NCBI GenBank assembly: GCA_963838205.1
Contig: CAWIQF010000009.1
Span: 310,001 to 374,000, forward strand
Length of the DNA stretch: 64,000 nucleotides
Direction of reading: 5' to 3'
Source of the DNA: CAIVVT01 sp963838205
Lineage (GTDB): Bacteria; Acidobacteriota; Terriglobia; Bryobacterales; Bryobacteraceae
A program made the translations under genes and the position numbers. Position 1 is the first letter of the stretch. The number at the start of each line of letters is the position of its first letter. Under the pieces are notes generated by a model that saw nothing but the letters and a program-made list of their open reading frames with translations, had not been told where the DNA came from and did no database searches. This document shows, one piece after another, positions 54,521 to 63,506 of this stretch.

Positions 54521-56191
54521 GTGAGACCCGCCGACTGGGCCGTGATGGCGCTGACGCTGGCGTCGGTGGTGCTGTACGGGCTATGGCGCAGCCGCGGCGC
54601 GCAGACCACCCAGCGCTTCATGCTGGCCAACAAGCAGATGCCGTGGTACGCCATGGCGCTGTCGATCATGGCCACGCAGGCCAGCGCGATCACGTTCATC
54701 TCGACCACCGGGCAGAGCTACGTGGACGGGATGCGGTTCGTGCAGTTCTACTTCGGGCTGCCGCTGGCGATGATCCTGATTTCGGCCGTAGCGGTGCCGA
54801 TCTATCAGCGCACCAAGGTTTACACGGCCTACGAATACCTGGAGCAGCGCTTCGACGCCAAAACGCGCGCGCTGGTGGGCGGCGTGTTCCTGATCCAGCG
54901 CGGGCTGGGCGTGGGCATAGCGCTGGCCGCGCCGGCGGTGGTGATGACGGTGATTCTGGGCTGGCCGGAGTGGGTGACGACGTCGGCGATGGGGCTGATC
55001 ATCGTCATTTACACGGTAAAGGGCGGCATTACGGCCATCACGTGGTCGGAATTCCTGCACATGATGATCCTCACCGCGGGGCTGATCGCGGCGTTCCTGA
55101 CGGCCGTGCTGCTACTGCCGGCGGGGGTGCATTTCCGCGATGCGGTGGCCATCGCAGGCGCGGCGCACAAACTGGACGCAGTGGTGTGGAGCTTCAATCC
55201 GAACGACCGCTACAACGTGTGGAGCGGCCTGATCGGCGGGCTGTTCCTGTCGCTGGCGTATTTCGGCTGCGACCAGAGCCAGGTGCAGCGCTACCTGACG
55301 GGGCGCAGCATCACCGAGAGCCGGCTGAGCCTGCTGTTCACCGCCGTGGCGAAGATTCCGATGCAATTCAGCATCCTGTTCATCGGGGCGATGGTGTTCG
55401 TGTTCTTCGTGTTCGAAAAGCCGCCCGCGATCTTTCATGTGCGCGCGTGGGAGCAGGTGCGGCACACTGACGCCGGCCAGGCGGCGGAGAAACACTTCTA
55501 CGACGCCTGGGAAGCGCGCCGGCAGGCCGCGCTGGCGCCGGCCCAGGCGGGCTTCGGCGAGGCGCAACAGCGGCTGGACGCGGCGCGGCAGGAGGCGGCG
55601 GCGGTGGTGGCGCGGCAAACCGGAGTGAAAGGCGCCGACACCAACTACATCTTCCTGACCTTCGTCACGCGCTACATGCCGGTGGGGCTGGTGGGGCTGC
55701 TGATCGCGGCGATCTTCGCGGCGGCGATGAGCACGATCAGCGCGGAGATCAACTCGCTGGCCACGGTGACGGTGATCGACGTGTACAAGCGCTTCATCCA
55801 CGGCGGGGCGGGGGACCGGCATTACCTGCTGGTATCGCGCGCGGCGACGGCATTCTGGGGCCTGTACGCGGTGATCACGGCGCAGTACCTGAAGGGCGTG
55901 GGCGCGCTGATCGAGACCGTGAACCTGGTGGGCTCGCTATTTTACGGGGGCTTGCTGGGGGTGTTCACGCTGGCGTTCTTTTTCAAACGCGTAGATGGCA
56001 CGGGGGCGTTCTGGGGTGTGCTGGCGGGCGAGGCGGCGATCTTCGCGGCGCGGCTGTTCACGGGCATCGGATTCCTGTGGTACAACGTGATCGGCGCGAC
56101 GGTGGTGGTGGCGACGGGGGTGCTCGTGAGCCAAGTGCGAGGCGGCCCAGCGCGGTCACGGCGTGGAACAAGGCGAGCATCCGCTCCTTGA
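54521..56191 (+). CDS. Sodium:solute symporter (SSS family)
   Basis: 556 residues from GTG 54521. About thirteen membrane segments with SSS signatures: SIMATQASAITFISTTGQSY near the N-terminus, YTVKGGITAITWSEFLHMMI, LFLSLAYFGCDQSQVQRYLT and AAIFAAAMSTISAEINSLAT. A hydrophilic Ala/Gln/Arg-rich insert of about 70 residues (around residues 310-375) sits between helices, probably a cytoplasmic coiled coil. It takes up a sugar, organic acid or similar solute with sodium. The last residues run into a repeat (SRRGTRRASAP). Confidence 0.92.
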   Translation: MRPADWAVMALTLASVVLYGLWRSRGAQTTQRFMLANKQMPWYAMALSIMATQASAITFISTTGQSYVDGMRFVQFYFGLPLAMILISAVAVPIYQRTKVYTAYEYLEQRFDAKTRALVGGVFLIQRGLGVGIALAAPAVVMTVILGWPEWVTTSAMGLIIVIYTVKGGITAITWSEFLHMMILTAGLIAAFLTAVLLLPAGVHFRDAVAIAGAAHKLDAVVWSFNPNDRYNVWSGLIGGLFLSLAYFGCDQSQVQRYLTGRSITESRLSLLFTAVAKIPMQFSILFIGAMVFVFFVFEKPPAIFHVRAWEQVRHTDAGQAAEKHFYDAWEARRQAALAPAQAGFGEAQQRLDAARQEAAAVVARQTGVKGADTNYIFLTFVTRYMPVGLVGLLIAAIFAAAMSTISAEINSLATVTVIDVYKRFIHGGAGDRHYLLVSRAATAFWGLYAVITAQYLKGVGALIETVNLVGSLFYGGLLGVFTLAFFFKRVDGTGAFWGVLAGEAAIFAARLFTGIGFLWYNVIGATVVVATGVLVSQVRGGPARSRRGTRRASAP

Positions 56192-56245
56192 CAGTCGAGG
56201 CTCAGTAACGCAGTCGCGGTTCGGAAACGCGGGTCGGAAACGGCC
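56188..56245 (+). repeat. GTCGCGGCTC-type intergenic repeat
   Basis: CTTGACAGTCGAGGCTCAGT then AACGCAGTCGCGGTTCGGAA and ACGCGGGTCGGAAACGG: three degenerate units between the symporter and carA. Confidence 0.75.
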
Positions 56246-56354
56246 TCGCGTAGGGCCCGACTCATCCCCTTCCAGCCGCCTGCCCGCCAGTCAGCGCTTG
56301 TCCCGCTTTTCCCCGGCGTGCTGAAATGGATAGAAATCCCCGGAAGGAGTTGCG

Positions 56355-57491
56355 TTGCCGCAGACAGCCATCCTGGCCCTGGAGGACGGAAGCGTTTACC
56401 AGGGTCGCGCATATGGCGCACGGAGAGTGCGCACCGGTGAAGTCGTTTTCAACACATCCATCACCGGGTATCAGGAAGTTTTCACAGATCCATCGTATTC
56501 GGGACAGATCGTCATCCTGACGAATCCGCAGATCGGCAATTACGGGACGTGCGCGGCCGACGACGAAGCGGCGCATGCCTGGATCGAAGGGCTGGTGGTC
56601 CGCGAGTGGGCCGAGGAGCCGAGCAACTGGCGTTCGGAAGAGCCGGCGGACGCCTACCTGGCGCGGCAGGACGTGCCAGTCATCTCCGAATTGGACACGC
56701 GGGCGATCGTGCGGAAACTGAGAAGCGGGGGCGTGCTGCGGGGCGCGCTGTCAACGGCCGGGGACAGCGCTGAGGAACTGGTTCAAATGGCCCGCAGCAG
56801 TCCGTCCATGGCCGGGCTGGACCTGGCGACGCGGGTCTCGACGGCGCAGCCGTACAAGTGGAGCGAAGCGGCGGCGGCGTGTTCGCCGTCGGAGCACATC
56901 GAGAACATTGAGCCGGGGCGGTACCACGTGGTGGCGTTCGACTACGGGATTAAGAGAAACATCCTGCGACGGCTGGCGAGCGTGGGGTGCCGGCTGACGG
57001 TGGTGCCGGCAGGGACGACGGCCGAAGAGGTGCTGGAGCTGAAGCCGGACGGGGTGTTCCTGTCCAACGGTCCGGGCGATCCGGAGCCGCTGACATTTCA
57101 GGCGGAGCAGGTGCGTAAGCTGATCGGGCGGACGCCGGTGTTCGGGATCTGTCTGGGGCACCAGATCATCGGGCTGGCGCTGGGCGGACGCACGTTCAAG
57201 CTGAAATTCGGGCACCGCGGGATCAACCATCCGGTGCTGAACCGGCGCACGGGGCGGGTGGAGATTACGGTGCAGAACCACGGGTTCTGCGTCGATCCGG
57301 ATTCGCTGAAGGAGAGCGAGGTCGAGCTGACGCATATCAACCTGAACGACCACACGGTGGAGGGTTTGCGGAGCCGCAGCGAGCCGGTGTTTTCGGTGCA
57401 ATACCATCCCGAGGCGGCGCCGGGGCCGCACGATTCGCGGTACCTGTTCGACGATTTCACGGCTCTGATGAAGGAGTTCCGGGGTGCCTAA
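56355..57491 (+). CDS. carA: Carbamoyl-phosphate synthase small subunit
   Basis: 378 residues from TTG 56355, seven bases after AAGGAG. N-terminal CarA domain (AILALEDGSVYQGRAYGARR, VFNTSITGYQEVFTDPSYSG) and a C-terminal class I glutamine amidotransferase with nucleophile Cys266 in FGICLGHQIIG and the catalytic His-Glu pair in QYHPEAAPGPHDS. It hydrolyses glutamine and feeds ammonia to CarB to make carbamoyl phosphate for pyrimidines and arginine. carB follows after 480 bp of repeats. Confidence 0.97.
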   Translation: MPQTAILALEDGSVYQGRAYGARRVRTGEVVFNTSITGYQEVFTDPSYSGQIVILTNPQIGNYGTCAADDEAAHAWIEGLVVREWAEEPSNWRSEEPADAYLARQDVPVISELDTRAIVRKLRSGGVLRGALSTAGDSAEELVQMARSSPSMAGLDLATRVSTAQPYKWSEAAAACSPSEHIENIEPGRYHVVAFDYGIKRNILRRLASVGCRLTVVPAGTTAEEVLELKPDGVFLSNGPGDPEPLTFQAEQVRKLIGRTPVFGICLGHQIIGLALGGRTFKLKFGHRGINHPVLNRRTGRVEITVQNHGFCVDPDSLKESEVELTHINLNDHTVEGLRSRSEPVFSVQYHPEAAPGPHDSRYLFDDFTALMKEFRGA

Positions 57492-57971
57492 GCCGCATTC
57501 CTCACGGGTCGGAAGCGGGGGTCCTCGACCGGGGGACGAAAACCGGGGGACAGACGGCTCTGTCCACACGGCGCAGATGATTCAGAGGGTTGATAGAGAG
57601 AGTTGTGCGCGCCTAGGACAGAGACGTCAGTCCCCGGTTTTCGCGGCGGCTCGCATTGTTTGTGGAGCGACGCGGCAACCGCTCCTTAACAGTCGCGGCT
57701 CAGTAACAGGCGCGGGTCGGTAACAGCCGCGGCTGATTGATGGTTTTTGCGGAGACAGAGTGTGGATAGAGAGATGTGCGTGCCTAGGACAGAGACGTCG
57801 GTCCCCGGTTTTCCTCACGTTGAGGAGAATTTTGGCTGTAACTTATTGATTTTAGTCGAAGAATTGCTCAGCTTGAGCAAATTGCCCGGGGCAAGAGAAC
57901 AAAGAATGATCGAAACAAGAACAGACGACGCTGATGAGTTGGGCGGAGCATGATCGGGAGGGAGTTCGAGG
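57492..57971. repeat. Repeat-filled gap between carA and carB
   Basis: 480 bp. Two copies of the ACGTC-type REP-like repeat (57541-57643 and 57753-57813) flank one GTCGCGGCTC unit (57665-57734). GGACAGA, four bases, TCTGTCC at 57548-57565 makes a perfect 7 bp hairpin. A 14-codon frame near 57905 has no ribosome site and is not called. Confidence 0.8.
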
Positions 57972-60900
57972 GTGCCTAAGCGAACTGATCTGAAGCGCAT
58001 TCTGATCATCGGATCGGGGCCGATTACGATCGGGCAGGCGTGCGAGTTCGATTACTCCGGGGCGCAGGCGTGCAAGGCGCTGCGGAGCGAGGGTTACGAG
58101 GTGGTGCTGATCAACTCGAACCCGGCGACGATCATGACCGATCCGGAACTGGCGGACCGGACCTACATCGAACCGCTGACGGTGGAGCACGCGGCGGAGG
58201 TGATCCGGCGGGAACGGCCGGATGCGCTGCTGTCGACGGTAGGCGGGCAGACGGGGCTGAACCTGTCGGTGGATCTGGCCGAGGCGGGCGTGCTGGACCA
58301 TTACGGCGTCGAGTTGATCGGCGCGAAAATCGAATCCATCAAGAAAGCCGAAGACCGGCTGCTGTTCAAAGACGCGATGCGCAAGATCGGCCTGGAGACG
58401 CCGCAATCGCAGTTGCTGCGGAACATCGAAGAGGGGCACAAGTTCGCGGCCAAGATCGGCTACCCGCTGATCCTGCGGCCGAGTTTCACGCTGGGCGGGA
58501 GCGGGGGCGGAATCGCGTACAACCGCGAGGACCTGGAGACGATTCTCGAAAACGGGCTGGAGCTTTCGCCGGTACATGAGGTGCTGGCCGAGGAGAGCGT
58601 GCTGGGGTGGAAGGAATTCGAGCTGGAGGTGATGCGGGACCAGGCGGACAACGCGATTATCGTGTGTTCCATCGAGAACGTCGATCCGATGGGGGTGCAC
58701 ACGGGGGACTCGATCACGGTGGCGCCGGCGCAGACGCTGACCGACCGCGAGTACCAGGTGATGCGCGACGCCTCGATCGCGTGCCTGCGGGAGATCGGTG
58801 TGGATACGGGCGGCTCGAACGTACAGTTCGCGATCGACCCGGAGAGCGGGCGGATGGTGATCGTGGAGATGAACCCGCGGGTGTCGCGCAGCTCGGCGCT
58901 GGCATCGAAGGCGACGGGTTTTCCAATCGCCAAGATCGCGGCCAAGCTGGCGGTGGGCTACCGGCTGGACGAGATTCCGAACGACATCACGCGCAAGACG
59001 CCGGCGTGCTTCGAGCCGACGATCGACTATGTGGTGGTGAAGATCCCGCGCTGGCAATTCGAGAAATTCCCGGGAGCGGAGCCGGTGCTGACGACGCAGA
59101 TGAAGTCGGTGGGCGAGGTGATGTCGATCGGCAGGACGTTCCGGCAGGCTTTGAATAAGGGATTGCGGAGCCTGGAGACGGGGCGGACGTCGGAAGCGAA
59201 GTATGAAGAACGGCTGATCCCGCAGCGGCTGACGACACCCAACCCGGAGCGGCTGGGCTACGTCCGCTACGCGTTCGAGCGCGGGTGGAGCGTGGAGGAT
59301 ATTTACGAACGCACGCGGATCGACCCGTGGTTTCTGCGGCAGGTGCGGGACGGCGTGGCGTTCGAACAGGAACTGGCGGGGCAGGCGCTCGCGAGCATCA
59401 CGGCGGAGCAGATGCGGCGGGCCAAGCGCGAAGGGCTGTCGGACACGACGCTGGCGCGGCTGTGGCAGAGCCAGCCGCTGGAGGTGCGGGCGCGCCGGAA
59501 AGAGCTGGGCGTCCGGGCGGTGTTCAACCGCGTGGACACATGCGCGGCGGAGTTCGAGAGTTTCACGCCGTACCTGTATTCGAGTTACGAGAGTGAGTGC
59601 GAGGCGGAGCCGTCGGCGCGCAAGAAGGTGATGATTCTGGGCAGCGGTCCGAACCGGATCGGGCAGGGGATCGAGTTCGACTACTGCTGCTGCCACGCCA
59701 GTTTTGCGCTGCAGGAGTTCGGGATTGAGTCGATCATGGTGAACTGCAATCCCGAGACGGTGTCGACGGATTACGACACCAGCGACCGGCTGTACTTCGA
59801 GCCGCTGACGCTGGAAGAAGTGTTGAACATATACGACACGGAAAAGCCGGACGGCGTGATTGTGCAATTCGGCGGGCAGACGCCGCTGAATCTGGCGCTG
59901 CCGCTGAAGCGGGCCGGAGTGCCGACGATCGGCACCGATCCGGCGAATATCGACCTGGCCGAGGACCGCAAGCTGTTCGGGCGGCTGCTGGCGGAGTTGG
60001 GCGTTCCGTCGCCGGAGTGGGGCACGGCGACGAGCGTGGAGGAGGCCACCGAGACGGCGGCGCGGCTGGGCTATCCGGTGCTGGTGCGGCCGAGCTATGT
60101 GCTAGGCGGGCGGGCGATGGTGATCGCCTACGAAGAGGCCACGGTGCGGCGCTACATGCAGGAGGCGGTGCTGTTTTCGCAAGAACGCCCGGTACTGATC
60201 GACCGGTTCCTGGAGGACGCGATCGAGATCGACGTGGACGCGCTGTCGGATGGGGAAGGCGTGCTGATCGGCGGCATCATGGAGCACATCGAGGAAGCCG
60301 GCGTGCACTCGGGCGACAGTTCGTGCGTGCTGCCGGCGCAGTCGATTCCGGCGGGAGAGATCGCGGTGATCCGCGACTACACGGAAAAGCTGGCGCGGGC
60401 GCTGCACGTGATCGGCCTCATGAACGTCCAATACGCGATCCAGAACGGCAAGGTGTACGTGCTGGAAGTGAACCCGCGGGCCTCGCGCACGGTGCCGTAT
60501 GTGAGCAAGGCGACGGGCGTTCCGCTGCCGAAGATCGCGGTGGCGCTGATGCTCGGCCGGAAGCTGAAGGATCTGGGGAGCCTGACGGGCGGGCAGACCG
60601 AGGGCGTGCTGCCGGTGAGAAAAGTGTGCGTGAAGAGTCCGGTGTTCCCGTTCGGAAAATTCCCGGGCGTCGATCCGGCGCTGGGACCGGAGATGCGCTC
60701 GACGGGCGAGGTGATGGGCGTGGGGGACAACTTCGGCGAGGCCTTCGACAAGGCGCAGAGGAGCGCCGGGGTGCCGCTGCCGAAATCGGGGCGGGTGTTT
60801 TTCAGCGTCAACGACCGCCATAAGCGGGAGGCCGTGGAGATCGCGCGGCGGCTGGCGGAGATGGGGTTCGAACTGGCGGCGACGCGCGGCACGGCGTCGG

Positions 60901-61196
60901 TGCTGAAGTCGGCCGGACTGAAGGTAAAGACCGTATTCAAGGTAAACGAGGGCCGGCCGAACGCGGTGGACCTGATGAAGGCGGGCGCGCTGCAGTTGGC
61001 GATTTACACGACCACCGGCGCGCACACGTTCGAGGACGAGCGCTCGATCCGGCGAAACGCGGTGCTGAGCCGCGTGCCGTGCATCACGACGATGAGCGGT
61101 GCGCGCGCGGCGGCGGATGCGATTGAGAGCCGGCAGCGCGATCCGCTGCGGGTTTGGAGTCTGCAGGAGATGCACGCGCCGGCGGCCGCGACCTGA
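57972..61196 (+). CDS. carB: Carbamoyl-phosphate synthase large subunit
   Basis: 1074 residues from GTG 57972, full length. Two homologous ATP-grasp halves: the first with RILIIGSGPITIGQACEFDY, the carboxyphosphate site LRPSFTLGGSGGGIAYN and a VEMNPRVSRSSALASKATGF segment; the second with VMILGSGPNRIGQGIEFDYC, VRPSYVLGGRAMVIAYEE and LEVNPRASRTVPYVSKATGV. C-terminal MGS-like allosteric domain (VFFSVNDRHKREAVEIARRL, GALQLAIYTTTGAHTFEDER). It makes carbamoyl phosphate with CarA. Confidence 0.98.
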   Translation: MPKRTDLKRILIIGSGPITIGQACEFDYSGAQACKALRSEGYEVVLINSNPATIMTDPELADRTYIEPLTVEHAAEVIRRERPDALLSTVGGQTGLNLSVDLAEAGVLDHYGVELIGAKIESIKKAEDRLLFKDAMRKIGLETPQSQLLRNIEEGHKFAAKIGYPLILRPSFTLGGSGGGIAYNREDLETILENGLELSPVHEVLAEESVLGWKEFELEVMRDQADNAIIVCSIENVDPMGVHTGDSITVAPAQTLTDREYQVMRDASIACLREIGVDTGGSNVQFAIDPESGRMVIVEMNPRVSRSSALASKATGFPIAKIAAKLAVGYRLDEIPNDITRKTPACFEPTIDYVVVKIPRWQFEKFPGAEPVLTTQMKSVGEVMSIGRTFRQALNKGLRSLETGRTSEAKYEERLIPQRLTTPNPERLGYVRYAFERGWSVEDIYERTRIDPWFLRQVRDGVAFEQELAGQALASITAEQMRRAKREGLSDTTLARLWQSQPLEVRARRKELGVRAVFNRVDTCAAEFESFTPYLYSSYESECEAEPSARKKVMILGSGPNRIGQGIEFDYCCCHASFALQEFGIESIMVNCNPETVSTDYDTSDRLYFEPLTLEEVLNIYDTEKPDGVIVQFGGQTPLNLALPLKRAGVPTIGTDPANIDLAEDRKLFGRLLAELGVPSPEWGTATSVEEATETAARLGYPVLVRPSYVLGGRAMVIAYEEATVRRYMQEAVLFSQERPVLIDRFLEDAIEIDVDALSDGEGVLIGGIMEHIEEAGVHSGDSSCVLPAQSIPAGEIAVIRDYTEKLARALHVIGLMNVQYAIQNGKVYVLEVNPRASRTVPYVSKATGVPLPKIAVALMLGRKLKDLGSLTGGQTEGVLPVRKVCVKSPVFPFGKFPGVDPALGPEMRSTGEVMGVGDNFGEAFDKAQRSAGVPLPKSGRVFFSVNDRHKREAVEIARRLAEMGFELAATRGTASVLKSAGLKVKTVFKVNEGRPNAVDLMKAGALQLAIYTTTGAHTFEDERSIRRNAVLSRVPCITTMSGARAAADAIESRQRDPLRVWSLQEMHAPAAAT

Positions 61197-61446
61197 TTTG
61201 GGTTTCTGCGCTGAATTTCGCGTCTGACCTCTAATCGTTTTGCTAGGACGCGCCGATATAAGGGGCGTGACGCAGACCGCCAGTGAATTGCTGGAAAGTC
61301 TGGTCCGGCTTCCCGAGGACCGGACCGGCTGCACCCGCCGTTGGCGTGAACTGCTGGAGGAGGGGCGGCTGGATTCGGTAGAGCAGGCCGTCTGGCGGCC
61401 CGTTGCTCGGAGGTCGCAGGGAAAAGCCCGGTGCGGGCCAGGCGAT

Positions 61447-62520
61447 TCACGATTTGACCATACGCAGCGACTGAGGCCGGAAGCGGACATTCCACTGCCG
61501 CGTGGCGCCGGGATCGGGCGCTTCGGCGACGGCGATGCGGACTCCACCGCTGAGTTCCACGCGCACGCCGCGGCTGAGCCGGATCACGCGCCGCAGTGCC
61601 AGTTGGACGCCGCCGGGGAGATCCGCCCCATGTTCGATCTCGTCCTCGCGCACGGCCAGCGTCACCTGCGCGCCGAGCAGCAAACCCGGGAAGTAGGGAC
61701 CGATGATATCGAATTCCGTGTGGTCTTCGGCGACGACATGCAGACGGCTGCGGTTGGTGGCCGGATCCATGGCGACGATCTGGGCGCGCAACAGGTTGTA
61801 GCAATCCATCAGGCGGGCGACGGCGGCGCTGGCCGGGGCGTCGAAGATTTCTCGCGGAGCACCGCTCTGCGCGATCCGTCCGGCCACCAGCACGTGCATC
61901 GATTCACCGAGCGTGAGGGCCTCGTCGAGATCGTGAGTGACGAGGACCACGGGCACGCCAAACTCGGTACGGACCTCGGTCAACAGCGCGTAGAACTCAC
62001 TGCGCAAGGCCGCATCGAGGCCGCGGGCGGGCTCATCGAGCAGGAGCAGGGAGGGCTGCGAGAGCAAAGCCCGGGCGATGGAGCCGCGTTGCCGCTGCCC
62101 GCTCGAAAGCTCGTGAGGGCGGCGCGCGCCAAGGCTTTCCAGGTGAAATCGCTCCAGCATCTGGCTGACTTTTGGGCGGCGGTCACGCCTGGGGATCCGT
62201 CCGGCGGCGAACCACAGATTCTCGAACAGGCTCAGGTGCGGAAACAGGGAGTCGCCGTGGAAAACGCAGCCGCAACGACGCTGGCGGGGCGGAAGGTTGA
62301 CGCCTGCGCCGGCGTCGAACAGCAGGCGGTCGTTGACCAGGATCCGGCCCTCGTCGGGACGGACGAAGCCGGCGATGCAGTCGAGCGTCAGAGACTTGCC
62401 GGCGCCGCTGGGGCCGAACAGAACGGTCACTTCGGCGGCGCTCTTCAAGTCAACGTTGAGCTCGAACGGCGCCGAGCCGCGGCCGCCGGGAAACGCCTTT
62501 TGAATGCGCGCGTCAATCAT
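61447..62520 (-). CDS. modC: Molybdate ABC transporter ATP-binding protein
   Basis: 357 residues, ModC length. ATPase domain with Walker A FGPSGAGKSLTLDCIAGF, Walker B LLLLDEPARGLDAAL and switch His in VLVTHDLDEALTLG, plus a C-terminal TOBE/molybdate-binding part (residues about 290-357). Two key motifs are altered: the Q-loop Gln is replaced (GCVFHGDSLFPH instead of VFQ) and the signature reads LSSGQ rather than LSGGQ. It follows modB by 27 bp in the same operon. ModC powers molybdate import. Confidence 0.88.
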   Translation of the reverse strand: MIDARIQKAFPGGRGSAPFELNVDLKSAAEVTVLFGPSGAGKSLTLDCIAGFVRPDEGRILVNDRLLFDAGAGVNLPPRQRRCGCVFHGDSLFPHLSLFENLWFAAGRIPRRDRRPKVSQMLERFHLESLGARRPHELSSGQRQRGSIARALLSQPSLLLLDEPARGLDAALRSEFYALLTEVRTEFGVPVVLVTHDLDEALTLGESMHVLVAGRIAQSGAPREIFDAPASAAVARLMDCYNLLRAQIVAMDPATNRSRLHVVAEDHTEFDIIGPYFPGLLLGAQVTLAVREDEIEHGADLPGGVQLALRRVIRLSRGVRVELSGGVRIAVAEAPDPGATRQWNVRFRPQSLRMVKS

Positions 62521-62547
62521 GCGGCATCACCATCCCGCCTGGTCCTT

Positions 62548-63222
62548 TCACAGCGCCCGACCGAACTGGCTCCGCCCGAGCCGGTTTGCCAGATAGAGAA
62601 GGGTGAGCGCGATTCCCGAGATCACGAGCACCAGAACGCGGGCCACATCGCCCCGGCCACCCTCGACGGCGTCGTAGATCGCCACCGACAGTGTTTGCGT
62701 GCGCCCGGGGATGTTACCGGCGAGCATGATGGTGATGCCGAAATCGCCGAGCGACCGGGCGAAGACCAGGGCGGTGGCGGCAAGCACCTGGTTCCAGGCC
62801 AGCGGCAACGAGACCTGCCAGAAGACGCGCCACTCGCCGGCGCCCAGCGATCGCGCGGCTTTCTCATAATCGGGAGGGACGCTTTCCAGGGCCGCTCGCG
62901 CCGACTTAATCAGCAACGGTCCGGCATGGAACAGCGCGGCGACGACGGCGGCCTTCCAGGTGAAGACCAGCGGCTCACCGAAGACCGATTCGTACAGCCG
63001 CCCGAACGGGCTCATGCGCCCGAGCAGCACCAGCAGGTAGTAGCCGAGCACGGTGGGCGGCAACACCAGGGGAAGGGTAACGGCGGCATCGACGAGTTCG
63101 CGGCCGCGGAAGCCTTTGCGAGTGAGCAACCAGGCCACCCACAGCCCGCCCAGCAGCGCGATCAGCGTCGCCAGGGAAGCCACGCGCAGGCTGAGCCACA
63201 GAGGAAACCAGTCGATCCCCAT
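62548..63222 (-). CDS. modB: Molybdate ABC transporter permease
   Basis: 224 residues from ATG 63222, the usual ModB length; a longer frame to 63549 is not plausible. Five or so membrane helices (FPLWLSLRVASLATLIALLG; LPLVLPPTVLGYYLLVLLG; VLVLVISGIALTLLYLA) and the EAA loop ARSLGAGEWRVFWQVSLPLA that docks to ModC. The LPLVLPPTVLGYYLL segment is a ModB hallmark. No modA lies within the 284 bp upstream. Confidence 0.93.
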   Translation of the reverse strand: MGIDWFPLWLSLRVASLATLIALLGGLWVAWLLTRKGFRGRELVDAAVTLPLVLPPTVLGYYLLVLLGRMSPFGRLYESVFGEPLVFTWKAAVVAALFHAGPLLIKSARAALESVPPDYEKAARSLGAGEWRVFWQVSLPLAWNQVLAATALVFARSLGDFGITIMLAGNIPGRTQTLSVAIYDAVEGGRGDVARVLVLVISGIALTLLYLANRLGRSQFGRAL

Positions 63223-63506
63223 ACGAGAAGTCCCATTATAGGGTCCCTGAAGCGGGCGGGATGGCGGGTCGGGCTTGGCAAGTTCCGTCCGGCAAGCGAT
63301 GGAGCGGGGTGGCCGGGGTGGCGGGGGCGCCGGCAGGCCTGCTGCGTCGAGGAACGGAGGCCGGACGGGCAGTAACTGAGCCGAACCGCGGAGTTCTCGG
63401 TAGCGTGGGGAAGACATGAATACGGACCTCGGAGTCCAGCAACTTGCGCGCCGCGTGTAGTATGCTAACGATGTGATTTGAATCAGAGTTGGAGGTCTCT
63501 TTCCAA

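Noticed and set aside
57852..59867. 671-codon minus-strand frame opposite carB
   Set aside because: It is a shadow of the strongly conserved carB coding sequence and has only Arg/His-rich low-complexity sequence.
61267..61450. Plus-strand frame starting VTQTASELLESLVRLPEDRT after carB
   Set aside because: The first 45 codons look protein-like and AAGGGG precedes the GTG, but the frame then runs 1.9 kb antisense through modC and modB with no recognisable domain. Kept out as unproven.
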